Positions 6,899 to 14,745 of a DNA stretch of 27,842 bases are shown here, piece by piece (within the stretch, counting starts at the first letter, position 1; each line of letters begins with the position of its first letter). The DNA is from an uncultured Bacteroidales bacterium. Lineage in GTDB: Bacteria > Bacteroidota > Bacteroidia > Bacteroidales > UBA932. Where the stretch lies: positions 1 through 27,842 of the forward strand of contig CAJOMY010000005.1 in assembly GCA_905235775.1 (NCBI GenBank), in the 5' to 3' direction. Below the pieces are notes generated by a model, which worked only from the letters and a program-made list of their open reading frames with translations, had not been told where the DNA came from and did no database searches. The position numbers and the translations under genes are program-made.

Positions 6899-7849
6899 TC
6901 AATTGTTCGACGCGCGCCAGTTGCGGGCACGCAGCTTCATGTTCTCCTGAATGCATTCGCTGTAGAGCCAGGGCTCGCAGCTGTGGATGTCCCCCACATT
7001 GATGAAGTCCTTGTAGGGCTTGTATTCCGCCCCGTCGTAGCCCGTGACCACGAGGACGTGGTATGCCGGCGACAGGGTCACCGTGATGCTGTCGTGCAAC
7101 ACGGCGGGCGTGGCGTCAGTCTTCCAGTTGACGGGATTGATGGCGATCTCCGTTTTCGCGATGACTGGCTGGATGTATTTGACATCCTTGACGGTGTTGT
7201 AGCAGATCGTGACGCCGGTGTCCCCCTCCCCTGTCGCCGCGCGGATGTGCCGGCTTTCGGCAAGGTCTTCGGCCGTCACCTTGTAGCCCATTACGTAGGC
7301 GGCGGCCAGCTGGGCATAGGTCGCGTCATCCATGTGCTTGAGCAGTTCCACCACGGCCATGCCGCCCTGGCTGAAACCGGCGATGATGAGCGGACGGCTG
7401 CCGTCCCGCTCCTTCAGGAAGGTGTCGAAAGCCGTGCAGACGTCCGCCATCGCCAGGCGCGTGCGCTCGCGGATGACGGCCTCGTCCCGCGTCAGGAAGG
7501 CGTCGATCGTCGCGTGCCGGTAGTACGGGGCCCAGAAGCGGTTGCCGGGCGCCATATAGGCGGCCACGCCGCCGATTTCGATCCCCATATGCTCGCGGTG
7601 CAGCGGGTTCCACACGTCCGCGTAATGGTTCACGCGGCCCCGCGCGTCCGTCCAGTCCTCCTCCCAGGTGGAGACGACGTAGAATATGTCCGCTCCCGTT
7701 CCGTCCGTATCGTTGTCAGCGGTGTACCACATCGTCTCGTCCGCGTAGTCCGGCGCTTTCGGGACGAGGGTTTCCTCCCGCCTGCAGGAGAGCACGGGAG
7801 CGAACAGGATCAGAGCGGTGAGGAGCGTCAGGAGTCTGTTTTGTTTCAT
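6899..7849 (-). CDS. DUF3089-family alpha/beta-hydrolase lipoprotein
   Basis: 316 residues. A type II signal peptide (KQNRLLTLLTALILFAPVLS) ends at Cys22; the following RREE is acidic like surface-export signals of Bacteroidota lipoproteins, which suggests outer-membrane anchoring and possibly surface exposure. Seen: a hydrolase fold with DIFYVVSTW near residue 54, a nucleophile elbow GFSQG at 158-162 (Ser160), and AYHVLVVTGYDG near 270 with a candidate catalytic His. The combination matches the uncharacterised DUF3089 family, whose biochemical role is unknown. It is transcribed divergently from the gene at 7911, with the two -7 boxes 22 nt apart. Confidence 0.83.
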   Translation of the reverse strand: MKQNRLLTLLTALILFAPVLSCRREETLVPKAPDYADETMWYTADNDTDGTGADIFYVVSTWEEDWTDARGRVNHYADVWNPLHREHMGIEIGGVAAYMAPGNRFWAPYYRHATIDAFLTRDEAVIRERTRLAMADVCTAFDTFLKERDGSRPLIIAGFSQGGMAVVELLKHMDDATYAQLAAAYVMGYKVTAEDLAESRHIRAATGEGDTGVTICYNTVKDVKYIQPVIAKTEIAINPVNWKTDATPAVLHDSITVTLSPAYHVLVVTGYDGAEYKPYKDFINVGDIHSCEPWLYSECIQENMKLRARNWRASNN

Positions 7850-7865
7850 GGCGTCGGTTTTTCTG

Positions 7866-7873
7866 CAAAGATA
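7866..7873 (-). promoter_or_regulatory. -7 box TATCTTTG of the DUF3089 lipoprotein gene
   Basis: A perfect TAnnTTTG on the minus strand, 16 nt before the ATG. No clear -33 TTTG is seen. Confidence 0.5.
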
Positions 7874-7895
7874 GTGGAATCGGGTGAAACTTGAT

Positions 7896-7903
7896 TATCT
7901 TTG
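7896..7903 (+). promoter_or_regulatory. -7 box TATCTTTG, 7 nt before the ATG at 7911
   Basis: A perfect TAnnTTTG. The box decides the start: the longer frame opening at 7884 would begin upstream of the promoter. No clear -33 element is seen. Confidence 0.5.
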
Positions 7904-7910
7904 CCGAAGT

Positions 7911-8585
7911 ATGTCGATTTTCGTGAAATCCACCGATCCCTGCGCCCGCTGGCGGATCGACAGCCCGGAGGCGCTGTACGGGACCGTCCGTGCCTGCGGG
8001 ATCATTCCTTTTTTCGAAGGGCCGGTCCCGGGCTTTTCCGTCGAGGAGATGACTCCGCAGGAGTACTGGTTCGACGACGACACGATGGGTCCCTGGGACT
8101 GGAAGATCTTCGCCGTGCAGCAGGGCGACGTCGCCTACGGCAAGTTCCTGCTGGGCGGCAAGGCCGCCTTTGCCACGGCGGAGTGCTACCGCGACCTGCT
8201 GAACTGGCGCCGCTCCCTGCCCAAATGCGCCCTGCGGGAAAGCGACCGGCAGGCCTATGAGGCCATCTGCCGGGCCGGAAGCCTGACGAGCCGCGAACTG
8301 CGCAAGATCTGCGGGCTGAAGAAGGCGCAGATGGACGCCATCACCACGCGCCTGCAGTACCAGACGCACCTGGTCATCGGCGACTTCGAGCGCGTTTACA
8401 AGGGCGAATTCCTGGAATATCAGGGCTGGCAGCTCGCTTCTTTATGCTGTCCCGAAGACCTCTTCGAATACGACCTGGATTCCCCTTTCCGCAGTCCGCA
8501 GGAGTCCTGGGACCGCCTGACTGCCCGCATACGCGCCGCCTCCCCCGCCGCCACCGACGCGGACATCCGGAAACTGCTGGGGTGA
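7911..8585 (+). CDS. Hypothetical protein, possibly AlkZ-related
   Basis: 224 residues from ATG 7911; the frame extends back to 7884 but that would span the -7 box. No signal peptide or membrane segment. The segment around residues 110-150 (ALRESDRQAYEAICRAGSLT followed by SRELRKICGLKK) looks like a winged-helix unit, and the following ...ITTRLQYQTHLVIGDFERV resembles the wing strand of the AlkZ/YcaQ-type HTH proteins. The N-terminal half is rich in Trp, Phe and acidic residues. I recall proteins of this shape being labelled AlkZ-related, but no catalytic motif of AlkZ glycosylases can be confirmed here, so function is left open. It is a single-gene unit with its own promoter. Confidence 0.75.
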   Translation: MSIFVKSTDPCARWRIDSPEALYGTVRACGIIPFFEGPVPGFSVEEMTPQEYWFDDDTMGPWDWKIFAVQQGDVAYGKFLLGGKAAFATAECYRDLLNWRRSLPKCALRESDRQAYEAICRAGSLTSRELRKICGLKKAQMDAITTRLQYQTHLVIGDFERVYKGEFLEYQGWQLASLCCPEDLFEYDLDSPFRSPQESWDRLTARIRAASPAATDADIRKLLG

Positions 8586-8631
8586 GGCATATTCGAAGGT
8601 GCGGAAAATGTTACATACGGAGAATTTTTAG

Positions 8632-8639
8632 TATCTTTG
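8632..8639 (+). promoter_or_regulatory. -7 box TATCTTTG of the rlmD operon
   Basis: A perfect TAnnTTTG, 25 nt before the rlmD ATG. No good -33 match is seen. It is the likely promoter for rlmD, the antiporter gene and the cysteate synthase-like gene. Confidence 0.5.
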
Positions 8640-8664
8640 AAAGATATTTGATAAGCGAATCGGA

Positions 8665-10086
8665 ATGTCTCGACACAGCAAACTGGACATCATCCTGGAG
8701 AACCTCGTCATCGAGTCCGTGGCGGCGGAGGGCAAGGCGATTGCCCATACGTCAGAGGGGCAGGTAGTGTTCGTTGGTTTCGCCGTGCCGGGGGATGTGG
8801 TGAACGTGCGTCTGGTCCGCAAGAAGAAGGCCTGGCTGGAGGGGACGATCATCAAGATCGTCAAGCCCTCCGAGCAGCGCCTGGAGCCGTTCTGCGAACA
8901 TTTCGCCGTGTGCGGCGGTTGCCGCTGGCAGCCTCTCCCCTATGAGATCCAGCTCGCCGCGAAGCAGCGTCAGGTCTATGACCAGCTCACGCGGATCGGT
9001 CACCTGAGCGTGCCGGAATTCCGCCCCATCCTGGGCTCCGACAAGACGCGCTACTACCGCAATAAGCTTGAATTCTCCGCCTCCTGTAAACGCTGGATGA
9101 CCAGCGAGGAGATCGCCTCCGGCGTACCTGCCGGCCCCGGCCTGGGTTTCCATGTCGGCAAGTATTTCGACAAAGTTCTCGACATCGAACGCTGCCACCT
9201 GCAGCCCGAGCCGACCAACGCCATCCGCCTTTTCATCAAGCGCTGGTGCCTGGAGCACGGCGTCAGTTTTTACGACATCCGGGAGAACCGCGGCCAGCTG
9301 CGCAACATGTTCGTCCGCACGACGGACGCCGGTGCGGTGATGGTCATCGTCTGTTTCGGAGAGGACTTCCCGCTGCGCGCTCCCCTGCTGGATGCCGTGG
9401 CGAAGGAATTCCCGCAGATCAGCTCGCTCTGGTATGTGATCAACGGCAAGAAGAACGACACCATCGGCGACCTCCCCTGCATCCTGCACAGTGGAGAGAG
9501 CGCCATCTATGAAGAAATGGAAGGCCTGCGCTTCAAGATCGGCCCGAAATCCTTCTACCAGACCAACACCGGCCAGGCCTACAAACTATACAAAGTGGCG
9601 CGTGAATTCGCCGCCCTGACGGGCTCCGAGACGGTCTATGACCTCTATACGGGTACGGGCACCATCGCCCAGTTCGTGGCGCGGCAGGCGAAGCGCGTCA
9701 TTGGCATCGAATACGTCCCCGAGGCCATCGAGGACGCGAAAGTCAATGCTGCGGGCAACGGCATTGCGAACTGCGAATTTTTCGCCGGCGACATGAAGGA
9801 CGTGCTGACCGCGGACTTCATCGCCGGGCACGGCCGACCCGATGTAATCATCGTGGACCCGCCCCGCGCCGGCATGCACCCGGACGTGGTGAAGACGATC
9901 CTGACGGCCGCTCCCCGGCGCATCGTCTACGTGAGCTGCAACCCCGCCACGCAGGCGCGGGACATGGAAATGATGAGCGGCGACTACGAGATAACGGCCG
10001 TCCAGCCGGTGGATATGTTCCCCCACACCTACCATGTGGAGAATGTATGCCGCCTGGACCGCATCGAAAAGAATACGGAACCATGA
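8665..10086 (+). CDS. rlmD: 23S rRNA (uracil-C5)-methyltransferase, RlmD/RumA type
   Basis: 473 residues. Methylates C5 of a uridine in 23S rRNA using SAM. Seen: an N-terminal TRAM domain (about residues 6-66), iron-sulfur cysteines Cys77, Cys83, Cys86 and Cys177 in the RumA spacing, SAM-binding VYDLYTGTGT near residue 323, DPPRAGMHPDV near 395, nucleophile Cys425 in VYVSCNPAT, and a late Glu in HVENV that fits the catalytic base. All key residues are present. Bacteroidota often carry more than one member of this family, so the exact uridine (1939 or 747, or a tRNA target) is not certain. The stop overlaps the next start as ATGA at 10083-10086. Confidence 0.92.
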   Translation: MSRHSKLDIILENLVIESVAAEGKAIAHTSEGQVVFVGFAVPGDVVNVRLVRKKKAWLEGTIIKIVKPSEQRLEPFCEHFAVCGGCRWQPLPYEIQLAAKQRQVYDQLTRIGHLSVPEFRPILGSDKTRYYRNKLEFSASCKRWMTSEEIASGVPAGPGLGFHVGKYFDKVLDIERCHLQPEPTNAIRLFIKRWCLEHGVSFYDIRENRGQLRNMFVRTTDAGAVMVIVCFGEDFPLRAPLLDAVAKEFPQISSLWYVINGKKNDTIGDLPCILHSGESAIYEEMEGLRFKIGPKSFYQTNTGQAYKLYKVAREFAALTGSETVYDLYTGTGTIAQFVARQAKRVIGIEYVPEAIEDAKVNAAGNGIANCEFFAGDMKDVLTADFIAGHGRPDVIIVDPPRAGMHPDVVKTILTAAPRRIVYVSCNPATQARDMEMMSGDYEITAVQPVDMFPHTYHVENVCRLDRIEKNTEP

Positions 10087-11018
10087 TATTACAGATTGTT
10101 TTACTGCTGCTGGGACTCGCGATGATCGTCTTCGGAGCCGACTTCCTGGTGGATGGCTCGTCGGCCATCGCCCGCAAGGCCGGCATCAGTGAATTTGTCA
10201 TCGGCCTGACCATCGTCGGTTTCGGCACCAGCTGCCCGGAGCTTGTCGTCAGCCTGACCGGTGCCTTCCAGGGCAATGCCGACATTTCGGTCGGCAATGT
10301 GGTCGGCTCCAACATTTTCAACACCCTGCTGATCCTGGGTGTGACCGCAGCCATCGCACCGGTGGCCGTGACACGATCCAACACCCTCCGCGATATCCCT
10401 ATCGCCCTGCTCGTCACCTTCCTGTTCGCCGCTCTCGCTTTGACGGACCGCCAGATCTCTTTCATCGAAGGGCTGGCCTTCCTCTTTATTTTCATCGTTT
10501 ACATGGTCTACTGTTTCAAGACGGACAAAGGTGTCCCGGAGGAGATTGCCGAAGAGAAGGTCAAGAACATCTGGCTGGCGGTCCTGCTGGTCGCTGCCGG
10601 CCTCGCCGGCCTGGTCTTCGGCGGACGGCTCTTTGTGAACAACGCCATTTTCCTCGCCCGGACCGTGGGCGTGTCCGACAAGTTCATTGCCGTCACCCTG
10701 CTGGCCGGCGGCACATCCTTCCCGGAGCTGGCGACCTGCATCGTGGCGGCCGGCAAGAAAAAGGACCAGCTGGCCCTGGGCAACATCCTGGGCTCGAACG
10801 TATTCAATATCCTGCTGATTCTGGGTTCTTCCGCCCTGGTCATTCCCCTCTCGACCCTCTCCCTGACCTGGGTTGACCTGGGCGTGCTGCTCGCCAGCGC
10901 AGCCCTGGTCTGGCTCTGGACCTATACCGGGAAACGCAATCAGATCGACCGCTGGGAGGCCTTCGTGATGCTGGCCCTTTTCGTCGGATACTATATGTGG
11001 TTAACTTTCAAGCTGTAA
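10083..11018 (+). CDS. Calcium/sodium antiporter, CaCA family
   Basis: 311 residues from ATG 10083 (ATGA overlap with rlmD; an upstream in-frame start at 10047 lies inside rlmD). It is an inner-membrane protein with about 10-11 hydrophobic helices. The two inverted alpha-repeats are clear: GFGTSCPEL (47-54) with GNVVGSNIFN (71-80) in the first half, and AGGTSFPELA with GNILGSNVFN in the second. The acidic residues in both PEL motifs coordinate the ion. The family exchanges Ca2+ for Na+ (some members use K+ or H+). A short acidic loop with EEIAEEKVK separates the halves. The next gene starts 4 nt after its stop, so the three genes are an operon by spacing; a functional link is not evident. Confidence 0.92.
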   Translation: MILQIVLLLLGLAMIVFGADFLVDGSSAIARKAGISEFVIGLTIVGFGTSCPELVVSLTGAFQGNADISVGNVVGSNIFNTLLILGVTAAIAPVAVTRSNTLRDIPIALLVTFLFAALALTDRQISFIEGLAFLFIFIVYMVYCFKTDKGVPEEIAEEKVKNIWLAVLLVAAGLAGLVFGGRLFVNNAIFLARTVGVSDKFIAVTLLAGGTSFPELATCIVAAGKKKDQLALGNILGSNVFNILLILGSSALVIPLSTLSLTWVDLGVLLASAALVWLWTYTGKRNQIDRWEAFVMLALFVGYYMWLTFKL

Positions 11019-11022
11019 AAAT

Positions 11023-12306
11023 ATGAAATTCACCCCCACCCAATACCAGTTGATGAACGTGGCCACGGGCCGGATGTTCGATGACCGCGGCTGGGACCTC
11101 GCCGATCCGCAGGGCGGCGATCCTTCTCTGGTCCGTGCCGTGTACGCACAGCGTTCCTTCACCCCCCGTCCCGAACTCAAGGGACTGTACCGTTATGCGG
11201 AATGGATGCCCGTCAGACGGATCCTCAAGCGCTCCTGCGCCCCGGTGACATACAAGTCCAAGGGCTTGGCCAGGCACCTGGGCCTGCAGAACCTGTACAT
11301 CACTTTCTCGGGCTACAACCCCCGGATCGGAGCCAAGATGCGGACCTGCTCTTTCAAGGAGACCGAGGCCTTCAGCGTCTGCGCCCGCATGGACAGGAAG
11401 GAGGAACGGGTCCTGGTGGTCCAGTCGGCCGGCAATACCGCCCGCGCCTTCGCGCAGGTCTGCTCAGACAACGAGATTCCGGTGGTCATTTGTGTCCCGC
11501 AGGACAACCTGCATGACCTGTGGTTCCACAAGAAGCTGAACCGCTGCGTCAAGTTGGTCGCCGTCCCGCATGGCTGCGACTACTACGATGCCATCATCCT
11601 GGGGGAGAAGCTGGCACGGAATCCCCGTTACTTCCTCGAAGGAGGCGCCAAGAACGTGGCGCGCCGGGACGGCATGGGCACGACCCTGCTCAGCTTCGTG
11701 GAAAAGACGGGGCGCATCCCTGACGCCTATTTCCAGGCGGTCGGGTCCGGCACCGGCGCCATCGCTGCCTGGGAGAACGCGGAACGCCTTGCGGCCGACG
11801 GCCGGTTCGGCGAAAACAAGATGCGCGTCTATGTGGCGCAGAACCGCCCCTTCACCCTGATCCATGACTCCTGGAAAGCGCAGTCGCGCGAACTCTCCGC
11901 CCTGGACCCGGAAGAAGGCCGGCGTGCCGCCGAGGTCATCCTGGCCAAGGTCCTGGCCAACCGGAAACCGCCTTACAGCCTTGCCGGCGGCCTGTTCGAC
12001 GTGCTGTGCGCGAGCGGAGGAGACAGTTTCGCCTGCTCCAATGACGACATCATCTACTGGCTGCTCCAGTTCCGGAATCTCGAGGGCTATGACCTGCTTC
12101 CGGCTCCCTGTGCCGCTGTCGCGGCCCTGGCCACGGCGGTCCGGGATGGTACTGTGCGCCGGGACGAACTCATCATGCTCAACTGTACGGGGGGCGGCAC
12201 CCTTGCTGCCATGGCGAAGGGTTTCGTGCTGAAAGAGCCGGACCTGGTCCTGGACCCGGATCTTCCGGAAGAGGCGATCATCGCCGCCGTGGACAAGCTG
12301 TTCTAA
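11023..12306 (+). CDS. Cysteate synthase-like PLP-dependent enzyme
   Basis: 427 residues of the threonine synthase fold. Seen: PVTYKSKGLARHLGL near residue 75, SGYNPRIGAKMRTCSFKETE with the likely PLP lysine Lys112, phosphate/substrate loop QSAGNTARA (134-142), glycine-rich VGSGTG (240-245) and LNCTGGG near residue 380. True threonine synthases have SFKDR at the lysine; SFKE(T/L)E together with FSGY.P fits cysteate synthases, which make L-cysteate from O-phosphoserine and sulfite. In Bacteroidota such as Alistipes, cysteate feeds capnine and sulfobacin-type sulfonolipids; in Methanosarcina it feeds coenzyme M. Serine-derived substrate and cytoplasmic location are inferred from the family. Its stop overlaps the stop of the convergent gene by 4 nt. 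Confidence 0.8.
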   Translation: MKFTPTQYQLMNVATGRMFDDRGWDLADPQGGDPSLVRAVYAQRSFTPRPELKGLYRYAEWMPVRRILKRSCAPVTYKSKGLARHLGLQNLYITFSGYNPRIGAKMRTCSFKETEAFSVCARMDRKEERVLVVQSAGNTARAFAQVCSDNEIPVVICVPQDNLHDLWFHKKLNRCVKLVAVPHGCDYYDAIILGEKLARNPRYFLEGGAKNVARRDGMGTTLLSFVEKTGRIPDAYFQAVGSGTGAIAAWENAERLAADGRFGENKMRVYVAQNRPFTLIHDSWKAQSRELSALDPEEGRRAAEVILAKVLANRKPPYSLAGGLFDVLCASGGDSFACSNDDIIYWLLQFRNLEGYDLLPAPCAAVAALATAVRDGTVRRDELIMLNCTGGGTLAAMAKGFVLKEPDLVLDPDLPEEAIIAAVDKLF

Positions 12307-12938
12307 AAGCTGATCGCAATCGAGATATCCAGCGCGCAATATCCTGCATTGTTCTTGCGGATATTGTGCGCTGGTACGTTCCCGGGACCTTCCGGATTGG
12401 GAATGGAAGGATGGTCATGCAGATATTTGACGCCGACCAGCAGGTCAAGACGGGTGTCGAAACTGAGCCGGAAGCGGTAGCCGGCGCCGAGGGCGGCCAA
12501 CCCGGCCATGCTGCCGGTACTGGCATGGATGTGCCAGGCCAGCCCGCCCTGGGCATAGGCGAAGACGCCGTCCCGGTCGAAGGTGGACGGAAAGTAACTG
12601 TAGCGCAGCATGGCCGGCAGCAGCCGGTTGTCCTTCCCCACCCCCATATAGCCGCCGTAAAGCGCCAGCGTGGAGCGTTCGCCTATCCGGTATCCGACCG
12701 AGGCGAGCAGCTGGGCGTTGGCGCGCCAGTTGAAGTCCGCCGTCCGTTCGTAGATCCGGTAGCCCTCCTCGCTGAGGAAATTGTAATCCCGGACCAGGAA
12801 GAAACATTGCGTATAGCCCCATTCCACCCCGAGGGTGAACCGGTCGAAGAGGCCCTGATACGGCAGGGACCGTCCTGATGCCTTCGGAAGACAAAGGATT
12901 ATCAATGCCGATATTACAAGCAACTTGCGTCTTGTCAT
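12303..12938 (-). CDS. Putative outer-membrane beta-barrel protein
   Basis: 211 residues with a signal peptide (about 1-22; core LLVISALIILCLP). The rest alternates hydrophobic and polar residues in short strands rich in Tyr, Gly and Phe (LALYGGYMGVG, GVFAYAQGGLAWHI, GLAALGAGYRFRLSF, RLDLLVGVKYL) and ends in Phe, the usual last residue of a BamA-inserted barrel. An 8- or 10-strand barrel would fit. Family not recognised. It starts within the stop of the gene upstream (TGATG, 1-nt overlap), so the two are translationally coupled and may form a pair. Confidence 0.72.
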   Translation of the reverse strand: MTRRKLLVISALIILCLPKASGRSLPYQGLFDRFTLGVEWGYTQCFFLVRDYNFLSEEGYRIYERTADFNWRANAQLLASVGYRIGERSTLALYGGYMGVGKDNRLLPAMLRYSYFPSTFDRDGVFAYAQGGLAWHIHASTGSMAGLAALGAGYRFRLSFDTRLDLLVGVKYLHDHPSIPNPEGPGNVPAHNIRKNNAGYCALDISIAISF

Positions 12939-13531
12939 CAGAAGCGGTACATGAGGTTAATTTGCGGGTAGTATCCCCGATAGATTCCGTTGTGATAGAA
13001 GGAGAGCAGCAGTGCACCCGTGCTTGGATCGGTACGCAGGTGGATGCCCGGATCCAGGGAGAAACTGATATCCACACTCAATCGACGCTCGAAGTCGACG
13101 CACAGGCCCACATTGCCCGCCAGGGCTGCGACGAAGCCCGGAGCGTGTGTCAGCGCGCGCTCGAAACTGCTGAAAATTCCCTTCTCGTAATCGTGGGCAA
13201 AGCCGAGCGAGGCGCCGGCGCCGGCGTGCAGGAACAGCGAGAAATCATCCCCTTCCGTCCGGAAGAAACAATAGTCGTGCGTGTAGGACAGGAAAGCGCC
13301 GATCCGCTCTGTGCGGCCGGACAGAAAGCCGTAGAAATCGGTTCGTAGGGTGAAAACGTTCATGGCGTCGTCCCTGGGCGAATCGAACATGACCGTGGCG
13401 CCGATTCCCTTGGGCGACTGATAGAGTCCTGCCTTGTCCCGCCGGGCGTATGCCGCCTGGCCGAAGATCAGCATCAGCACCGCCGGAAGCAGGATATGAA
13501 AGGAGCTGCGCACGGACACGAATATAGGCAA
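12938..13531 (-). CDS. Putative outer-membrane beta-barrel protein
   Basis: Up to 197 residues. The longest frame starts with TTG at 13531; GTG at 13513 is an attractive alternative, because a -7-like box TATATTCG (13519-13526) lies just upstream of it and would place the TTG before the transcript start. Either start leaves a signal peptide ending near AAYA. The mature part consists of beta strands with alternating pattern (NVFTLRTDFYGFLSG, FSLFLHAGAGASLGF, FVAALAGNVGLCVDF, SVDISFSLDPGIHL) and ends YPQINLMYRF, with the terminal Phe of outer-membrane barrels. It resembles its downstream partner in size and design, but no sequence family is recognised. Confidence 0.7.
   Translation of the reverse strand: MPIFVSVRSSFHILLPAVLMLIFGQAAYARRDKAGLYQSPKGIGATVMFDSPRDDAMNVFTLRTDFYGFLSGRTERIGAFLSYTHDYCFFRTEGDDFSLFLHAGAGASLGFAHDYEKGIFSSFERALTHAPGFVAALAGNVGLCVDFERRLSVDISFSLDPGIHLRTDPSTGALLLSFYHNGIYRGYYPQINLMYRF
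13519..13526 (-). promoter_or_regulatory. Possible -7 box TATATTCG of the barrel-protein pair
   Basis: A TAnnTTCG on the minus strand, 5 nt before a GTG start at 13513. There is no -33 TTTG at the right distance, so support is weak and rests on similarity to the TTCG boxes at 13559 and 20533. Confidence 0.35.
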
Positions 13532-13534
13532 ATC

Positions 13535-13566
13535 TTTGATTTTTTCCTATGAAAGTGCTATCTTCG
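13535..13566 (+). promoter_or_regulatory. Promoter of the GNAT-like gene
   Basis: TTTG (13535-13538), a 20-nt spacer and TATCTTCG (13559-13566), a one-base variant of TAnnTTTG. The ATG follows 28 nt later. rarA is probably transcribed from here too. Confidence 0.6.
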
Positions 13567-13594
13567 CAGTGATAAATACTAAAACCTCATCTTC

Positions 13595-14731
13595 ATGTCA
13601 GTTGAAATCAAACAGGTTCTGACACGTGCCGAACTTAAGAAGTTCGTCAATTTCCCGGAGAAACTCTATCGCAACAATCCTTATTATGTCCCTCCCCTCG
13701 TGTTCGACCAGCTGGACACGCTGGACCAGGAAAAAGGGGCCGCACAGGAGTTCTGCGATTCCGAGCTTTACATGGCCTACCGGGACGGCGAGCCGGTCGG
13801 GCGCGTGGCCGCCATCGTCAACCACAAAGCCAACGAGCAATGGAATCACAAGGAGGTCCGCTTCGGCTGGTACGACTTCATCGAGGATCCCGAAGTGGCC
13901 GGGGCCCTGATGGACAAGGTCTATGAATTCGGCCGCAAATACGGGATGGAGTCGGTCGTCGGCCCGCTCGGTTTCACGGACTTTGACCCGGAAGGCATGC
14001 TCGTCGAAGGTTTTGACCAGATCAGCACGATGCCCCTGATCTACAACTATCCCTATTACAACGACTATATGGCCGATATGGGATTCGAGAAGGACGCCGA
14101 CTGGCTGGAGTATGTGGTCCAGGTGCCCGAGGTGATGCCGGAGCGCTGGCCGCGCATCTCGGAGATTATCATGAAGCGCGCCAACGTGCACATGCGTGAT
14201 CTGACGAAGAAGATGGTCAAGAAGGAGAAATACGGCGAGAAGATATTCCGTTGCATCAACACCTGCTACAAGGATTTGTACAATTTCACCGTCCTGCCTG
14301 ACCATATGGCCAAGAAATACCTGGATTTCTACCTGAGCGTGCTTGACCTGCGATTTCTCTCGATGGTCGAGAACGAAAAGGACGAGCTCATCGCTTTCGG
14401 CATCACGATGCCCTCGATCGTCAAGGCGCTACAGAAATCCCGGGGAAAGCTCTTCCCCTTCGGCTGGTGGTACCTGGCGAAGTCGCTTTTCATCAAGCGC
14501 GAGGGCGGAGCCGAACTGCTCCTGATGGGTGTGTTGCCGGAGTACCAGAACAGTGGCCTGAACTCCCTGCTTTTCATGGACATGTTCCGGAAATACCATC
14601 AGGCGGGCATCAGATGGGCTGAAACGAATGCCATGCTGGAGTCGAATTCCAAGATGTCGAGCCAATTCCGCGATTTTGACCACGTTCAAAACAAACGTCG
14701 TCGGTCCTACATCAAAAAACTTGAATACTAG
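13595..14731 (+). CDS. GNAT-like N-acyltransferase family protein
   Basis: 378 residues, no signal peptide. The N-terminal part (KKFVNFPEKLYRNNPYYVPP) and the C-terminal GVLPEYQNSGLNSLLFMDMF, which looks like an acyl-CoA binding Q/RxxGxG/A loop in a weakened form, followed by GIRWAETNAMLESNSKM, are features of a GNAT-like family widespread in Bacteroidota. The middle holds a Tyr/Met-rich segment (YNYPYYNDYMADMGFEK). The substrate is unknown. It is separated from rarA by only 14 nt, so both may share the promoter at 13535-13566, but a functional link is not evident. Confidence 0.78.
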   Translation: MSVEIKQVLTRAELKKFVNFPEKLYRNNPYYVPPLVFDQLDTLDQEKGAAQEFCDSELYMAYRDGEPVGRVAAIVNHKANEQWNHKEVRFGWYDFIEDPEVAGALMDKVYEFGRKYGMESVVGPLGFTDFDPEGMLVEGFDQISTMPLIYNYPYYNDYMADMGFEKDADWLEYVVQVPEVMPERWPRISEIIMKRANVHMRDLTKKMVKKEKYGEKIFRCINTCYKDLYNFTVLPDHMAKKYLDFYLSVLDLRFLSMVENEKDELIAFGITMPSIVKALQKSRGKLFPFGWWYLAKSLFIKREGGAELLLMGVLPEYQNSGLNSLLFMDMFRKYHQAGIRWAETNAMLESNSKMSSQFRDFDHVQNKRRRSYIKKLEY

Positions 14732-14745
14732 GAAATGAAACATTA

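Noticed and set aside
6983..7894. Long open frame (about 300 codons) antisense to the DUF3089 gene
   Set aside because: It mirrors the real gene in GC-rich DNA, is rich in Arg, Val, Asp and His, has no family motif and lacks a promoter. Similar antisense frames at 1900-2787, 11464-12339, 18009-18920 and 18902-19765 were rejected for the same reasons.
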